Shown here one piece after another: positions 1 to 6,458 of a stretch of 8,794 nucleotides of DNA. Under the pieces are notes generated by a model that searched no databases, was not told the origin of the DNA, and saw only the letters and a list, made by a program, of their open reading frames with translations. The position numbers and the translations under genes were made by a program. The first letter of the stretch is position 1. Each line of letters begins with the position of its first letter. The stretch covers positions 190,235 to 199,028 of the forward strand of contig JADLKI010000008.1 of NCBI GenBank assembly GCA_015657395.1. The letters are read 5' to 3'. This DNA is from Spirochaetales bacterium. Lineage in GTDB: Bacteria > Spirochaetota > Spirochaetia > Treponematales > Rectinemataceae.

Positions 1-105
1 CCTCGAAAAAGCGACGCCCCTCACCTCGAAATCAGGGCGCCCCGCCAGAAGTCTCATGAGCGAGCGGCCGAGTAGTCCGGATGCTCCTGTAACAAGTATC
101 TTCAT
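1..105 (-). CDS. RmlD-like SDR protein, N-terminal fragment
   Basis: This is the first 35 codons of a gene reading leftward out of the window. The protein begins MKILVTGASGLLGRSLM, a beta strand followed by the glycine-rich nucleotide loop GASGLLG (residues 7-13). That is the NAD(P)-binding signature of extended short-chain dehydrogenases. The end of the visible part, GVAFSR, resembles the second strand of RmlD/MAT2B-like sugar-nucleotide reductases (dTDP-4-dehydrorhamnose reductase family). From so short a piece I can support the Rossmann fold well but the substrate only weakly; a general NAD-dependent epimerase is the alternative. The ATG at 105 is chosen because the fold begins there. No Shine-Dalgarno sequence precedes it, and an AT-rich TACTAT box at 117-112 lies only about 7 nt upstream, so a very short or absent leader is possible. 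The gene is divergent from pdxS. Confidence 0.75.
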   Translation of the reverse strand, partial: MKILVTGASGLLGRSLMRLLAGRPDFEVRGVAFSR

Positions 106-126
106 TTGAAAATAGTACCATGCGGC

Positions 127-152
127 CGGACAGCCTAAAAGGCTCCTGTCCG
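127..152. other. Bulged hairpin in divergent spacer
   Basis: An inverted repeat lies between the divergent SDR and pdxS starts. The outer arms CGGAC (127-131) and GTCCG (148-152) and the inner arms AGCCT (132-136) and AGGCT (140-144) give 10 pairs with an AAA loop and a 3-nt bulge (145-147). No T-run follows closely on either strand, so it does not look like an intrinsic terminator. It could be an operator or a leader structure. The role is unknown. Confidence 0.5.
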
Positions 153-169
153 CCCTTGCGCAAAGTACC

Positions 170-197
170 TTTTTTCGCTAGTGTATGCTTCTACAAT
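170..197 (+). promoter_or_regulatory. Possible pdxS promoter
   Basis: The box TACAAT at 192-197 is a good match to a sigma70 -10 element and lies about 45 nt upstream of the pdxS start. The -35 side is poor: only a T-run (170-175) sits at a 16-nt spacing. This is a weak prediction. No PdxR-type operator repeats were recognised. Confidence 0.3.
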
Positions 198-242
198 TAG
201 TCAACTTCCCTACTGGCCAGCGAATAGCGAGGAGATACAAAT

Positions 243-1148
243 ATGGAAAAGAACCTCTGGTCAAGTCGCCAGAGCGAGCAGTGGCGCATAAAAGTCGGAC
301 TCGCGGAGATGCTCAAGGGCGGCGTTATCATGGATGTCACCAATGCGGCGCAGGCGAAGATCGCCGAAAAAGCAGGGGCCTGCGCAGTTATGGCCCTCGA
401 GCGTGTCCCGGCCGATATTCGCGCGCAGGGCGGCGTTGCCCGCATGTCCGACCCCAAGATCATCAAAGAAATCCAGAACGCAGTCTCGATTCCCGTCATG
501 GCCAAGTGCCGCATCGGGCATTTTGTGGAAGCGCAGATCCTCGAGGCGCTCGGCGTCGACTTCATCGACGAATCCGAGGTGCTCACTCCGGCTGACGACC
601 ATTACCACGTCTTCAAACACGACTTCAAAGTGCCTTTCGTCTGCGGCTGCCGCGACCTGGGCGAAGCGCTTCGCCGGATCGGCGAAGGGGCCGCCATGAT
701 CCGCACAAAGGGCGAAGCCGGCACCGGCGACATCATCGAAGCCGTGCGGCACATGCGCGCCGTCCGCGATGGCATCGCGCGCCTGGCCAGCCTTCGCGAC
801 GAAGAGCTCATGACCGCGGCGAAAGAACTGGGAGCGCCCTTCGAGCTTGTATGGGAAGTCGCGAAGACCGGCAAACTTCCCGTTCCGAACTTCTCAGCGG
901 GCGGTGTCGCGACCCCCGCAGATGCAGCGCTAATGATGCAACTCGGCGCGGAATCGGTCTTTGTCGGCTCAGGCATTTTCAAGTCCGGCAACCCGGAGCG
1001 CCGCGCCACGGCGATCGTCTCGGCAGTCGTCAACTATAAGGACCCGAAAATTCTCGCGGAAATTTCGGAAGACCTTGGGGCGCCGATGGTCGGCATCGGC
1101 CTCGATGAGCTCGCCGAAAACCAGAAAATCGCCGGGAGAGGCTGGTGA
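243..1148 (+). CDS. pdxS: PLP synthase subunit PdxS
   Basis: Synthase subunit of the DXP-independent pyridoxal 5'-phosphate pathway. It combines ribose 5-phosphate, glyceraldehyde 3-phosphate and ammonia supplied by PdxT, and in the family it forms a cytosolic dodecamer. The 301-residue length is normal. The (beta/alpha)8 signature residues are all present: Asp31 in IMDV, the substrate lysine Lys88 in MAKCRIGH, Asp109 in [15 protein letters not shown], and the second lysine Lys156 in [10 protein letters not shown]. The phosphate-binding stretch [11 protein letters not shown] and the C-terminal GRGW tail are also present. The ATG at 243 is supported by AGGAG at 230-234, 8 nt upstream. The stop overlaps the GTG start of pdxT by 4 nt, so the two subunits are probably translationally coupled. 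The 541-600 sample is 39/60 GC, richer than the genes to its right. Identification is very secure. Confidence 0.98.
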   Translation: MEKNLWSSRQSEQWRIKVGLAEMLKGGVIMDVTNAAQAKIAEKAGACAVMALERVPADIRAQGGVARMSDPKIIKEIQNAVSIPVMAKCRIGHFVEAQILEALGVDFIDESEVLTPADDHYHVFKHDFKVPFVCGCRDLGEALRRIGEGAAMIRTKGEAGTGDIIEAVRHMRAVRDGIARLASLRDEELMTAAKELGAPFELVWEVAKTGKLPVPNFSAGGVATPADAALMMQLGAESVFVGSGIFKSGNPERRATAIVSAVVNYKDPKILAEISEDLGAPMVGIGLDELAENQKIAGRGW

Positions 1149-1744
1149 GTGATCCGCGCATCGGGCTTCTGGCGTTTCAGGGAGATTATGAGGCCCATGG
1201 GAAGGCGTTCGCGCGGACAGGCATTGCGTCGATAACAGTCGTCGAAGTGCGGCGCCTTTCTGATCTCGAAAATATCGACGCCCTCATCATTCCGGGGGGC
1301 GAGAGCACTGTCATGGGAATGCTCCTTGAGCGTTTCGGCATGTTCGAAACGCTCAAGACCCGCATCGAACAGGGCATGCCCGTCCTTGCCACCTGCGCGG
1401 GACTCATTTTGCTCGCCAAGAACATCGAAGGCAGCGGTCAGACCCGACTTGGCGTCCTCGATGTCACCGTCCTGCGCAACGCTTATGGCCGCCAGATCGA
1501 CAGCTTCCACGCTCCCGTACAGACCAATATCCCGCAGATAGGCACTATCGACGGTGTATTCATCCGCGCCCCAAAAATCACGGCCGTCGGCAAAGGCACC
1601 GAAATCATCGCCACCCACCAGAATGAAACCGTCATGGTGCGTCAAGGCTCGATCGTCGCCGCCACCTTCCATCCCGAACTACTGCCAGGAGCACCCCTGC
1701 ACCGCTGGTTCATTCAGTCTTTTTTGCTGCAAACCCGGGGATAG
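1145..1744 (+). CDS. pdxT: PLP synthase glutaminase subunit PdxT
   Basis: Class I-type glutamine amidotransferase that hydrolyses glutamine and channels ammonia into PdxS. At 199 residues it is of usual length. The visible motifs are the N-terminal [13 protein letters not shown], the oxyanion-loop PGGEST (50-55), the nucleophile Cys84 in [13 protein letters not shown] (111-117), and the His176/Glu178 dyad in FHPEL. It starts with GTG at 1145, overlapping the pdxS stop. A purine-rich GGGAGAGG (about 1133-1140) lies just upstream and supports this start. The last 35 nt also encode, on the other strand, the C-terminus of the convergent patatin gene. I see no terminator after the stop, so transcripts of the two convergent genes probably overlap. 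All catalytic residues are intact. Confidence 0.97.
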   Translation: MSDPRIGLLAFQGDYEAHGKAFARTGIASITVVEVRRLSDLENIDALIIPGGESTVMGMLLERFGMFETLKTRIEQGMPVLATCAGLILLAKNIEGSGQTRLGVLDVTVLRNAYGRQIDSFHAPVQTNIPQIGTIDGVFIRAPKITAVGKGTEIIATHQNETVMVRQGSIVAATFHPELLPGAPLHRWFIQSFLLQTRG

Positions 1745-2996
1745 CGACAGAATTTCCCGACACGTGGCAAGCGATCCAGGCCACACCTATCGGCAACTCT
1801 GGATTGAGCCTCTCCAGGGCCCTTTTCAGAATTTCAGAAGCGGATGGCTGAAACAACGCTCTTATCAGACGGTAATAGTAATATGGACATTCTGTAAGCT
1901 CTCTGCTGAGGATAGTCTCTTTCAACTCTTTCATCAGAGGGATGATCCTCTCTTTCGATGTTTGGACAACTCTGGCTATCTTGTCCTCCGTCGCGTACGC
2001 GTTTTTCAGAATCGCCTGTTCAAGCTCTTCATAAGAATAGGCATGAACTCTTTCAACATCCAGAATCGAGGCTGCGCATTCGAGGGCAATGAGAAGGTTT
2101 CTCTGGTCATAGCACATATACTGCGGCTTTTTGTTGAGCGGTATCGAAGAATCCGGAACGTACACTTTCTCAAGCTCATTGTCAGGCTGTACAAAATAGG
2201 AATACCCCACAAGGCGGCCAAAGGTCCGCATCGTATCAAGATAACCAAGCCTCATGAATGTGTTCAAAAAATCTCTGTTCATATCCAGAACCCAGCCCAT
2301 ATCGATTGAATTTTTGATGTAAATGGTGATGGAGCCATCAATTTGGGGTTTTCGCGCCCTTCCTATGCCCGAAATATCGGAAATGATGATCTCCCGATAT
2401 CCCCGTTTTCTGGCCATTGCATAGGGAATATTGTCATACATTCCTCCGTCCATGAAGGATTTCCCGTCAATCTGCGGATTCTTGAAGCCGGGGAAGGCCG
2501 AGCTCGCCATGATATAATCGACCACCTTCCCGTACTCCATATCTTCAAGGAACACTTCACGGGGCTTCAGGTTTGTCACATCGATGGTGACCACACCGAA
2601 ATCCTTCCCGCTTTTTCTGAGCAACTCTTCGTCGAGGTTGTCGCTGATGAGACGCCTGAGGGGTTTGGTATCAAGTCCCTTATTGTTCACAATCGAAGTG
2701 AGTAAATGGGGTATGCTCGATATAGTGTGCAGTCCAATAGATATCTCTCCATCTTTTGCGAATCCGGCCGGTAAACTGATCACATTGTCAACAGTAATTT
2801 CCTGTCCCAGCCTTTCCAAAAACTTCCCCGAACCTTGCGCAAGAAACGCTGCCATGACTGCACCAATCGAAGTGCCCAGGAAAGCTCTCACGGGAATTTC
2901 CATCTGCTGGAGAGCTTGCCAGACACCGATATGATAGACACCCTTGGCTCCGCCGCCGCTAAGAACAAGGCAATACCCTTCTGCATTATGATACAT
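1710..2996 (-). CDS. Cytosolic patatin-like phospholipase
   Basis: A 428-residue patatin-family serine hydrolase, predicted to act on acyl-lipid esters. The patatin domain starts at once, with no signal peptide. It has the oxyanion loop SGGGAKG (13-19), the nucleophile Ser43 in the elbow GTSIG (41-45), ASSAFPGF (164-171), and the catalytic Asp183 in DGG (183-185). The catalytic dyad is therefore intact. After about residue 200 comes a long, mostly helical extension of unknown role. The ATG at 2996 is chosen because GGGAGGG (3003-3009) sits 6 nt upstream; an in-frame TTG at 3011 would lie upstream of that site. The gene overlaps the end of the membrane-protein gene by 11 nt, implying coupled translation and shared function. 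Its stop lies inside the 3' end of pdxT. Samples are 28/60 GC (2161-2220) and 25/60 GC (2701-2760), well below pdxS. The substrate is unknown. Confidence 0.9.
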   Translation of the reverse strand: MYHNAEGYCLVLSGGGAKGVYHIGVWQALQQMEIPVRAFLGTSIGAVMAAFLAQGSGKFLERLGQEITVDNVISLPAGFAKDGEISIGLHTISSIPHLLTSIVNNKGLDTKPLRRLISDNLDEELLRKSGKDFGVVTIDVTNLKPREVFLEDMEYGKVVDYIMASSAFPGFKNPQIDGKSFMDGGMYDNIPYAMARKRGYREIIISDISGIGRARKPQIDGSITIYIKNSIDMGWVLDMNRDFLNTFMRLGYLDTMRTFGRLVGYSYFVQPDNELEKVYVPDSSIPLNKKPQYMCYDQRNLLIALECAASILDVERVHAYSYEELEQAILKNAYATEDKIARVVQTSKERIIPLMKELKETILSRELTECPYYYYRLIRALFQPSASEILKRALERLNPELPIGVAWIACHVSGNSVAIPGFAAKKTE

Positions 2997-3690
2997 TGTC
3001 TTCCCTCCCAAAATCTCTGAGGCCTGGCTTTCCAGCAGACGGTCTGGTCAAAATGCGCCACGCAGAGTAAGCCGCCATGAAATATCCAAGGAAAAAATAC
3101 TGCCACAAAAATGATGTGGGACGAAGCCTGCCCAGTGCCTCGATGCCCGCGGGCAGCCGCGCGATTGCGTCAGCCATGAACACATACAATATTATGCAAA
3201 TTCCAAATACCAGCAGAAGCATTTCTGCCTTTGTCGGGTGTATCATCTGCTCCTCATCCTCAAGCGCTGCCAGTCTGCTCCCACATAGCACCATGAGGCC
3301 CGCGATCATCACTGGTGTAATGACAGGTCCCCACCATGGCAAGGGAACAAGAAAGAGTAAATCCCAATCAAGCAAAGACTTGGGCCATCCAATGAACACG
3401 GCAAGCCACGCATAATACATAATATCCCAAAGACCAAACGCATAGACCGCAAACCCAATCTTCGACTGAAGCTTCTTCCCCGACAAAAGTCCTACTGCAA
3501 GCAACATAACGAGCGTCGCAATTTCACGCCCCACCTCAATTACCGATATCTGCGGGGCAAAAGGGGGAATACTGGCCATCAAATCGGTAATGCCATACAA
3601 TCGCCGCAAATATACCACTACCGCAGCCTCGAGATATGCCATTCCAACTGCATAGATAGCGATATACAAAAGTTTCTTTCTATACATCAT
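2986..3690 (-). CDS. Six-TM membrane protein, function unknown
   Basis: A 234-residue integral membrane protein that I cannot assign to a characterised family. About six hydrophobic segments are visible, at roughly residues 7-28, 56-70, 79-101, 122-137, 156-173 and 194-211, followed by a basic/acidic soluble tail. Unusual features are charged or conserved-looking residues within or beside the segments: Glu21 in AYLEAAVVVYLRR, Glu52/Arg55/Glu56 in VIEVGREIATL, Asp89 in GLWDIMYY, and the aromatic, proline-rich LDWDLLFLVPLPWWGPV (107-123). These could be a catalytic or transport site, but that is inference. It starts at ATG 3690 (a second ATG follows at once) with only a weak GAAG upstream. It is the first gene of a two-gene operon and overlaps the patatin gene, suggesting a membrane partner or anchor for the lipase. 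Confidence 0.85.
   Translation of the reverse strand: MMYRKKLLYIAIYAVGMAYLEAAVVVYLRRLYGITDLMASIPPFAPQISVIEVGREIATLVMLLAVGLLSGKKLQSKIGFAVYAFGLWDIMYYAWLAVFIGWPKSLLDWDLLFLVPLPWWGPVITPVMIAGLMVLCGSRLAALEDEEQMIHPTKAEMLLLVFGICIILYVFMADAIARLPAGIEALGRLRPTSFLWQYFFLGYFMAAYSAWRILTRPSAGKPGLRDFGREDNVS
3003..3009 (-). promoter_or_regulatory. Ribosome binding site fixing patatin start
   Basis: Reading leftward, GGGAGGG ends 6 nt before the ATG at 2996. This argues against the longer reading from TTG at 3011, whose start would overlap or precede the site. It lies inside the last codons of the upstream membrane-protein gene, which suits coupled translation. Confidence 0.75.
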
Positions 3691-3706
3691 GACGGTTATT
3701 CTTCAA

Positions 3707-3735
3707 TAGATATCCTTTCTTGACGCATCTGTCAA
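3707..3735 (-). promoter_or_regulatory. Promoter of membrane protein-patatin operon
   Basis: Reading leftward, a consensus -35 TTGACA (3735-3730), a 17-nt spacer and the -10-like TATCTA (3712-3707) form a strong sigma70-type promoter. The implied transcription start is near 3700, leaving a leader of only about 10 nt before ATG 3690. It interlocks with the divergent plus-strand promoter. Confidence 0.6.
3720..3735. repeat. Inverted repeat TTGAC-N6-GTCAA
   Basis: The arms TTGAC (3720-3724) and GTCAA (3731-3735) are perfect inverted copies separated by 6 nt. They contain the -35 boxes of both divergent promoters, so each promoter's -35 lies inside the other's spacer or upstream edge. The dyad may simply reflect two opposed -35 boxes, or it may also be a regulator-binding site. 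Confidence 0.65.
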
Positions 3736-3748
3736 ATATATATATTTT
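3720..3748 (+). promoter_or_regulatory. Promoter of CDP-alcohol PT-GtrA operon
   Basis: TTGACG (3720-3725) is a near-consensus -35. It is followed by an AT-rich tract offering TATTTT (3743-3748, 17-nt spacer) or TATATT (3741-3746, 15-nt spacer) as the -10. The implied leader to ATG 3831 is about 75 nt. It contains a small possible hairpin with arms GTCCT (3778-3782) and AGGAC (3798-3802) around a GGGCCC. Confidence 0.5.
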
Positions 3749-3818
3749 TAACCAGTTACTCTTCGAAATTTAACTTTGTCCTGCATGGGGCCCGGAAAGG
3801 ACTCTGAAATGATATTTG

Positions 3819-3824
3819 AAAGGA
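3819..3824 (+). promoter_or_regulatory. Ribosome binding site fixing the 3831 start
   Basis: AAAGGA ends 6 nt before the ATG at 3831. The alternative starts TTG (3816) and ATG (3825) overlap or abut this site and are therefore less likely. Confidence 0.7.
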
Positions 3825-3830
3825 ATGACA

Positions 3831-4565
3831 ATGAAACAACAAACAAAATCGCCATTTGACGATATCCTGCTTGCCATCGGACAGGGCCGAAACCGGACCA
3901 ACCTGCTCAAAAAACAGGAACAGAACACCATTGCATTCCTCGTTCAATATATCCCTTCCTGGGTCAGTTCCAACATGTTAACAGGTGTCGGCTTTTTGGG
4001 GAATGTGATCGTGTTCCTGAGCTTCGTTCTCGGAAAAACAGTCGACTCGAGATTCCTTCTGATGGGTGTCGCCGGCTTTGCCATCTCATGGTTCGGCGAT
4101 TCACTCGATGGACGCATCGCGTACTACCGAAACAAGCCCCGGAAATGGTATGGATTTTCGCTCGATCTGGTGGTGGATTGGATAGGCATCGTGCTGGTCG
4201 GCCTTGGGTTTATACTATACGCCCAGGGGCTCTCAAAACTTTTAGGCTACGCCTTCATTGTTCTCTATGGGCTTGAGATCATCATCGCTCTTCTGCGATA
4301 CAAGATCAGCGGGGAATATTCCATCGACGCGGGAAAACTGAGCCCGACCGAAGCCAGGATCCTCATCTCTTTATTCATGGTGATCGAAGTAATATTTCAG
4401 GGGAGCATCGTCTACCTGACTGCATTGGCCGATATTGTCCTCGCCGTCTCAAATTTTCTCGAATTCAAGAAACTGGCGAGAATCGCCGACCGGCGCGACG
4501 AACAGGAGAACAAGAAGAAAGTATCCCCAATGTCCGATATAGAAGGCAAAACAGAAAGCATGTAA
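3831..4565 (+). CDS. CDP-alcohol phosphatidyltransferase family protein
   Basis: A 244-residue integral membrane enzyme of the family that transfers a phosphatidyl (or similar) group from a CDP-linked donor to an alcohol. The catalytic signature runs from Asp90 to Asp116: D90-xx-D93-G94-xx-A97, then G108-xxx-D112-xxx-D116. All four metal-binding aspartates are present. The usual AR is AY here (Tyr98), and there are 9 rather than 8 residues before Gly108. Hydrophobic segments lie at roughly 50-68, 74-88, 110-132, 136-154 and 175-215, and the ends are charged. The acceptor alcohol cannot be read from sequence, and PgsA, PssA or inositol-phosphate subtypes are not distinguishable. It is followed 1 nt later by a GtrA-family gene, which points to a lipid-linked or glycolipid product, although this is inference. 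Confidence 0.88.
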   Translation: MKQQTKSPFDDILLAIGQGRNRTNLLKKQEQNTIAFLVQYIPSWVSSNMLTGVGFLGNVIVFLSFVLGKTVDSRFLLMGVAGFAISWFGDSLDGRIAYYRNKPRKWYGFSLDLVVDWIGIVLVGLGFILYAQGLSKLLGYAFIVLYGLEIIIALLRYKISGEYSIDAGKLSPTEARILISLFMVIEVIFQGSIVYLTALADIVLAVSNFLEFKKLARIADRRDEQENKKKVSPMSDIEGKTESM

Positions 4566-4566
4566 A

Positions 4567-4971
4567 ATGCTGCGTTCAATCCTGGTGTTTTCCAAGGCAC
4601 AGATATCCTCTTTCATCGGGGGTGTTGTCGATTATGGAGTCATGATTGCCCTCACCGAATTGCTGCACATACACTACACCATTTCGATCGTCTTCGGGGG
4701 CATCGTCGGAGCCGCCGTCAATTTCAGCGTGAACAGAGTGTGGGGTTTCTATTCAAAGGAAACCCCTTACAGATATTCCGTATTTCAACAGCTGATAATG
4801 TTCTGTCCAATGGTCCTCGGCAGCATCGCACTGAAATCGGGCGGCACTTTCCTGCTCACCTCTCTTACAAAAATAGACTACAAGTTCACAAAGCTCGCCG
4901 TCGACGCCCTTGTATCGGTCTTTTTCAATTTTATGTTACAAAAGCACTGGATTTTCAAAAAGCGACGTTAG
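4567..4971 (+). CDS. GtrA-family membrane protein
   Basis: A 134-residue protein with four hydrophobic segments at about 12-30, 37-54, 72-97 and 107-124. This is the length and layout of GtrA proteins, which are proposed to flip polyprenyl-phosphate-linked sugars across the inner membrane or act as small accessory domains to glycosyltransferases. Two copies of the family motif NFxx(N/Q)(R/K)xWxF are visible, at 52-61 (NFSVNRVWGF) and 121-130 (NFMLQKHWIF). They suggest an internal two-half repeat. No glycosyltransferase is adjacent. It begins 1 nt after the stop of the CDP-alcohol phosphatidyltransferase without its own clear ribosome binding site, so translation is probably coupled. A lipid-translocation role tied to that enzyme is plausible but not shown. 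Confidence 0.88.
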   Translation: MLRSILVFSKAQISSFIGGVVDYGVMIALTELLHIHYTISIVFGGIVGAAVNFSVNRVWGFYSKETPYRYSVFQQLIMFCPMVLGSIALKSGGTFLLTSLTKIDYKFTKLAVDALVSVFFNFMLQKHWIFKKRR

Positions 4972-5010
4972 GCGCGAACCTCTCTCCGGAGAGGCTCAGG
5001 CGCCGGAGAG
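4971..5010. terminator. Hairpin region between convergent genes
   Basis: Between the convergent GtrA and CNNM genes, GGCGC (4971-4975) pairs with GCGCC (5000-5004) around a core stem CCTCTC (4979-4984) / GAGAGG (4989-4994). A second copy of CCGGAGAG (4986-4993 and 5003-5010) allows an alternative pairing with CTCTCCGG (4982-4989). On the minus strand a T5 run follows after about 9 nt; on the plus strand a T6 run lies much further on. It is probably a bidirectional termination region but not a textbook intrinsic terminator. Confidence 0.4.
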
Positions 5011-5032
5011 CCCGAAAGCGCAATCGAAAAGC

Positions 5033-6319
5033 TCATTCCGATTTTTTCACGAGCACTTTGTCGATTCGCTTGCCGTCCATATCGACTACTTCGATGTGCA
5101 GGGGCGGCCACTCGATCATATCGCCGGCCTTAGGGATCGAACCTGCGCAGTGCAGCACAAAGCCCGCCACGGTGTCGTAATCCTCACTCGAGACGGCCCC
5201 GATATCGAGTTCGAGATTCTCGGCGAATTCATCGATCGGCATCGAGCCGTCGACAAGATACGAACCGTCGCTTCGTCTGAAAATCTGCGGCGCGGCCTCC
5301 TGTTCGATATCCGAAATATTGGCCATGGCCTCGAGCAGGTCGCTGATCGCCACGAGACCCGATACACCTCCAAATTCGTCGATAATAAGCCCTGCCGATT
5401 TCTTCGCATCGCGGAGAATGCCGAGCGCCTGCAGACCGGAAAATGTCTCCGGAATCAGGACGGCCGGCTCCATGTACTCTTCGACACCGACAAAATGTCC
5501 CTCTGCCAAATGAGTCAGCGCCTGCTTTACGGCCAGCATGCCCTTTGTGTGGTCCAGATCGCCATCGACGACAGGCAGATAGCCGAATTCGGCATTCTCG
5601 ATGATGATCCGAATGTGGGCCTCGCGCGAATCCGCCACATCAAGCGCCACCACATCCGTCCGTGGCGTCATAAACAGCGTGACCCGCCTGTCATCCAGAC
5701 TCAGCACCTCTTCCACCATCTCGCGCTCGGCCGCCTCGAACACCCCCGATTCTTCCCCCTGTTCTACAAGGATCTTCACCTCCTCCGGCGTAATTGCAGA
5801 TTCGGGGTGACGGGAAAGTCCGAAAAGCTTTATGATCCCGTCGGTGACAGACGATAAAAACTTGACTACGGGAAAGAAAATGACACTCAGCGCGTGCATG
5901 GGCTGAATGGTGAGCACGGCGATGCGCTCGGGATTATGAAGGGCGATGGATTTGGGAACGAGCTCGCCGATCACCACAGAAAGAACGGTTATCGCCAATA
6001 CTACTACGGCCACTGAAACCGAAGCCGCATATTTTTCGAAAAAGGCCCATTTCGACAGCCACTGTGCCAGCCATTGGGAGAACGTCGTGCCGCTGACCGT
6101 GCCTGTCAGGATGCCGATAAGCGTGATTGCAATTTGAATCGTAGAAAGATACCGGCTCGGCGATTCCCGCGTTTTAAGCGCGAGACTGTAGGCTTTCTTT
6201 CCCTTGTCCGCCTCGGCCTTGAGCCTCACCTTGCGCGAAGAAACAAGCGCCATCTCCGAGAGCGAAAAAAATCCATTGAGCAGGATAAGCACAAGCAGGA
6301 CAAGAAGCTCAGCCACCAT
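5033..6319 (-). CDS. CNNM/HlyC-CorC family CBS-domain membrane protein
   Basis: A 428-residue protein with the full architecture of the hemolysin-C/CorC/CNNM family, linked in the literature to Mg2+/Co2+ (or Na+/Mg2+) homeostasis. The N-terminal DUF21/CNNM membrane domain (about 1-200) has hydrophobic stretches at 3-20, 58-78, 100-120 and 133-156, and the hallmark GELVPKSIAL (118-127). A CBS pair follows: the first starts near VTLFMTPRTDVV (213-224), and the second ends in DEFGGVSGLVAISDLLE. A C-terminal CorC_HlyC domain occupies roughly 345-425 and closes with LVKKSE. ATG 6319 is supported by GAAGGGG (6326-6332) at 6 nt. It is transcribed alone, convergent with the GtrA gene and divergent from the secreted patatin. 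Older annotations call such proteins hemolysins; ion transport or regulation is the better description. Confidence 0.93.
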   Translation of the reverse strand: MVAELLVLLVLILLNGFFSLSEMALVSSRKVRLKAEADKGKKAYSLALKTRESPSRYLSTIQIAITLIGILTGTVSGTTFSQWLAQWLSKWAFFEKYAASVSVAVVVLAITVLSVVIGELVPKSIALHNPERIAVLTIQPMHALSVIFFPVVKFLSSVTDGIIKLFGLSRHPESAITPEEVKILVEQGEESGVFEAAEREMVEEVLSLDDRRVTLFMTPRTDVVALDVADSREAHIRIIIENAEFGYLPVVDGDLDHTKGMLAVKQALTHLAEGHFVGVEEYMEPAVLIPETFSGLQALGILRDAKKSAGLIIDEFGGVSGLVAISDLLEAMANISDIEQEAAPQIFRRSDGSYLVDGSMPIDEFAENLELDIGAVSSEDYDTVAGFVLHCAGSIPKAGDMIEWPPLHIEVVDMDGKRIDKVLVKKSE

Positions 6320-6428
6320 GGCGCGCCCCTTCAGAGCTACAAAAACCCATCGTTCGGGAAGCTACGCCGGCATATGAAAGACAACGGTCAGGGTCACTCG
6401 AAGAATCATCATCGTTCTGCATGAGAAA

Positions 6429-6458
6429 AGAATAACAAATCTTGACGCACGATGTCGA
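6429..6458 (-). promoter_or_regulatory. Candidate promoter of the CNNM gene
   Basis: Reading leftward, TCGACA (6458-6453) and TATTCT (6434-6429) are separated by 18 nt and resemble -35 and -10 elements. The leader to ATG 6319 would be about 100 nt. No riboswitch-like structure was recognised in it. Confidence 0.35.

Noticed and set aside
1554..2309. 251-codon plus-strand open frame
   Set aside because: It is antisense to the patatin gene and pdxT, has no ribosome binding site and encodes a low-complexity, unlikely protein. The minus-strand frame has clear catalytic motifs.
2997..3011. TTG start for the patatin gene at 3011
   Set aside because: The strong GGGAGGG site at 3003-3009 would fall inside the coding sequence and fits ATG 2996 at 6-nt spacing.
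3816..3830. TTG 3816 or ATG 3825 as start of the CDP-alcohol PT
   Set aside because: Both overlap or abut the AAAGGA ribosome binding site, which fits ATG 3831.
4910..5857. 315-codon plus-strand open frame
   Set aside because: It lies antisense to the CNNM/CBS gene, whose domains are unmistakable. The Arg/His-rich product is a typical shadow of a high-GC gene.
5033..6319. Hemolysin toxin
   Set aside because: The name is historical for this family. The DUF21-CBS-CorC_HlyC architecture indicates ion homeostasis, not a pore-forming toxin.
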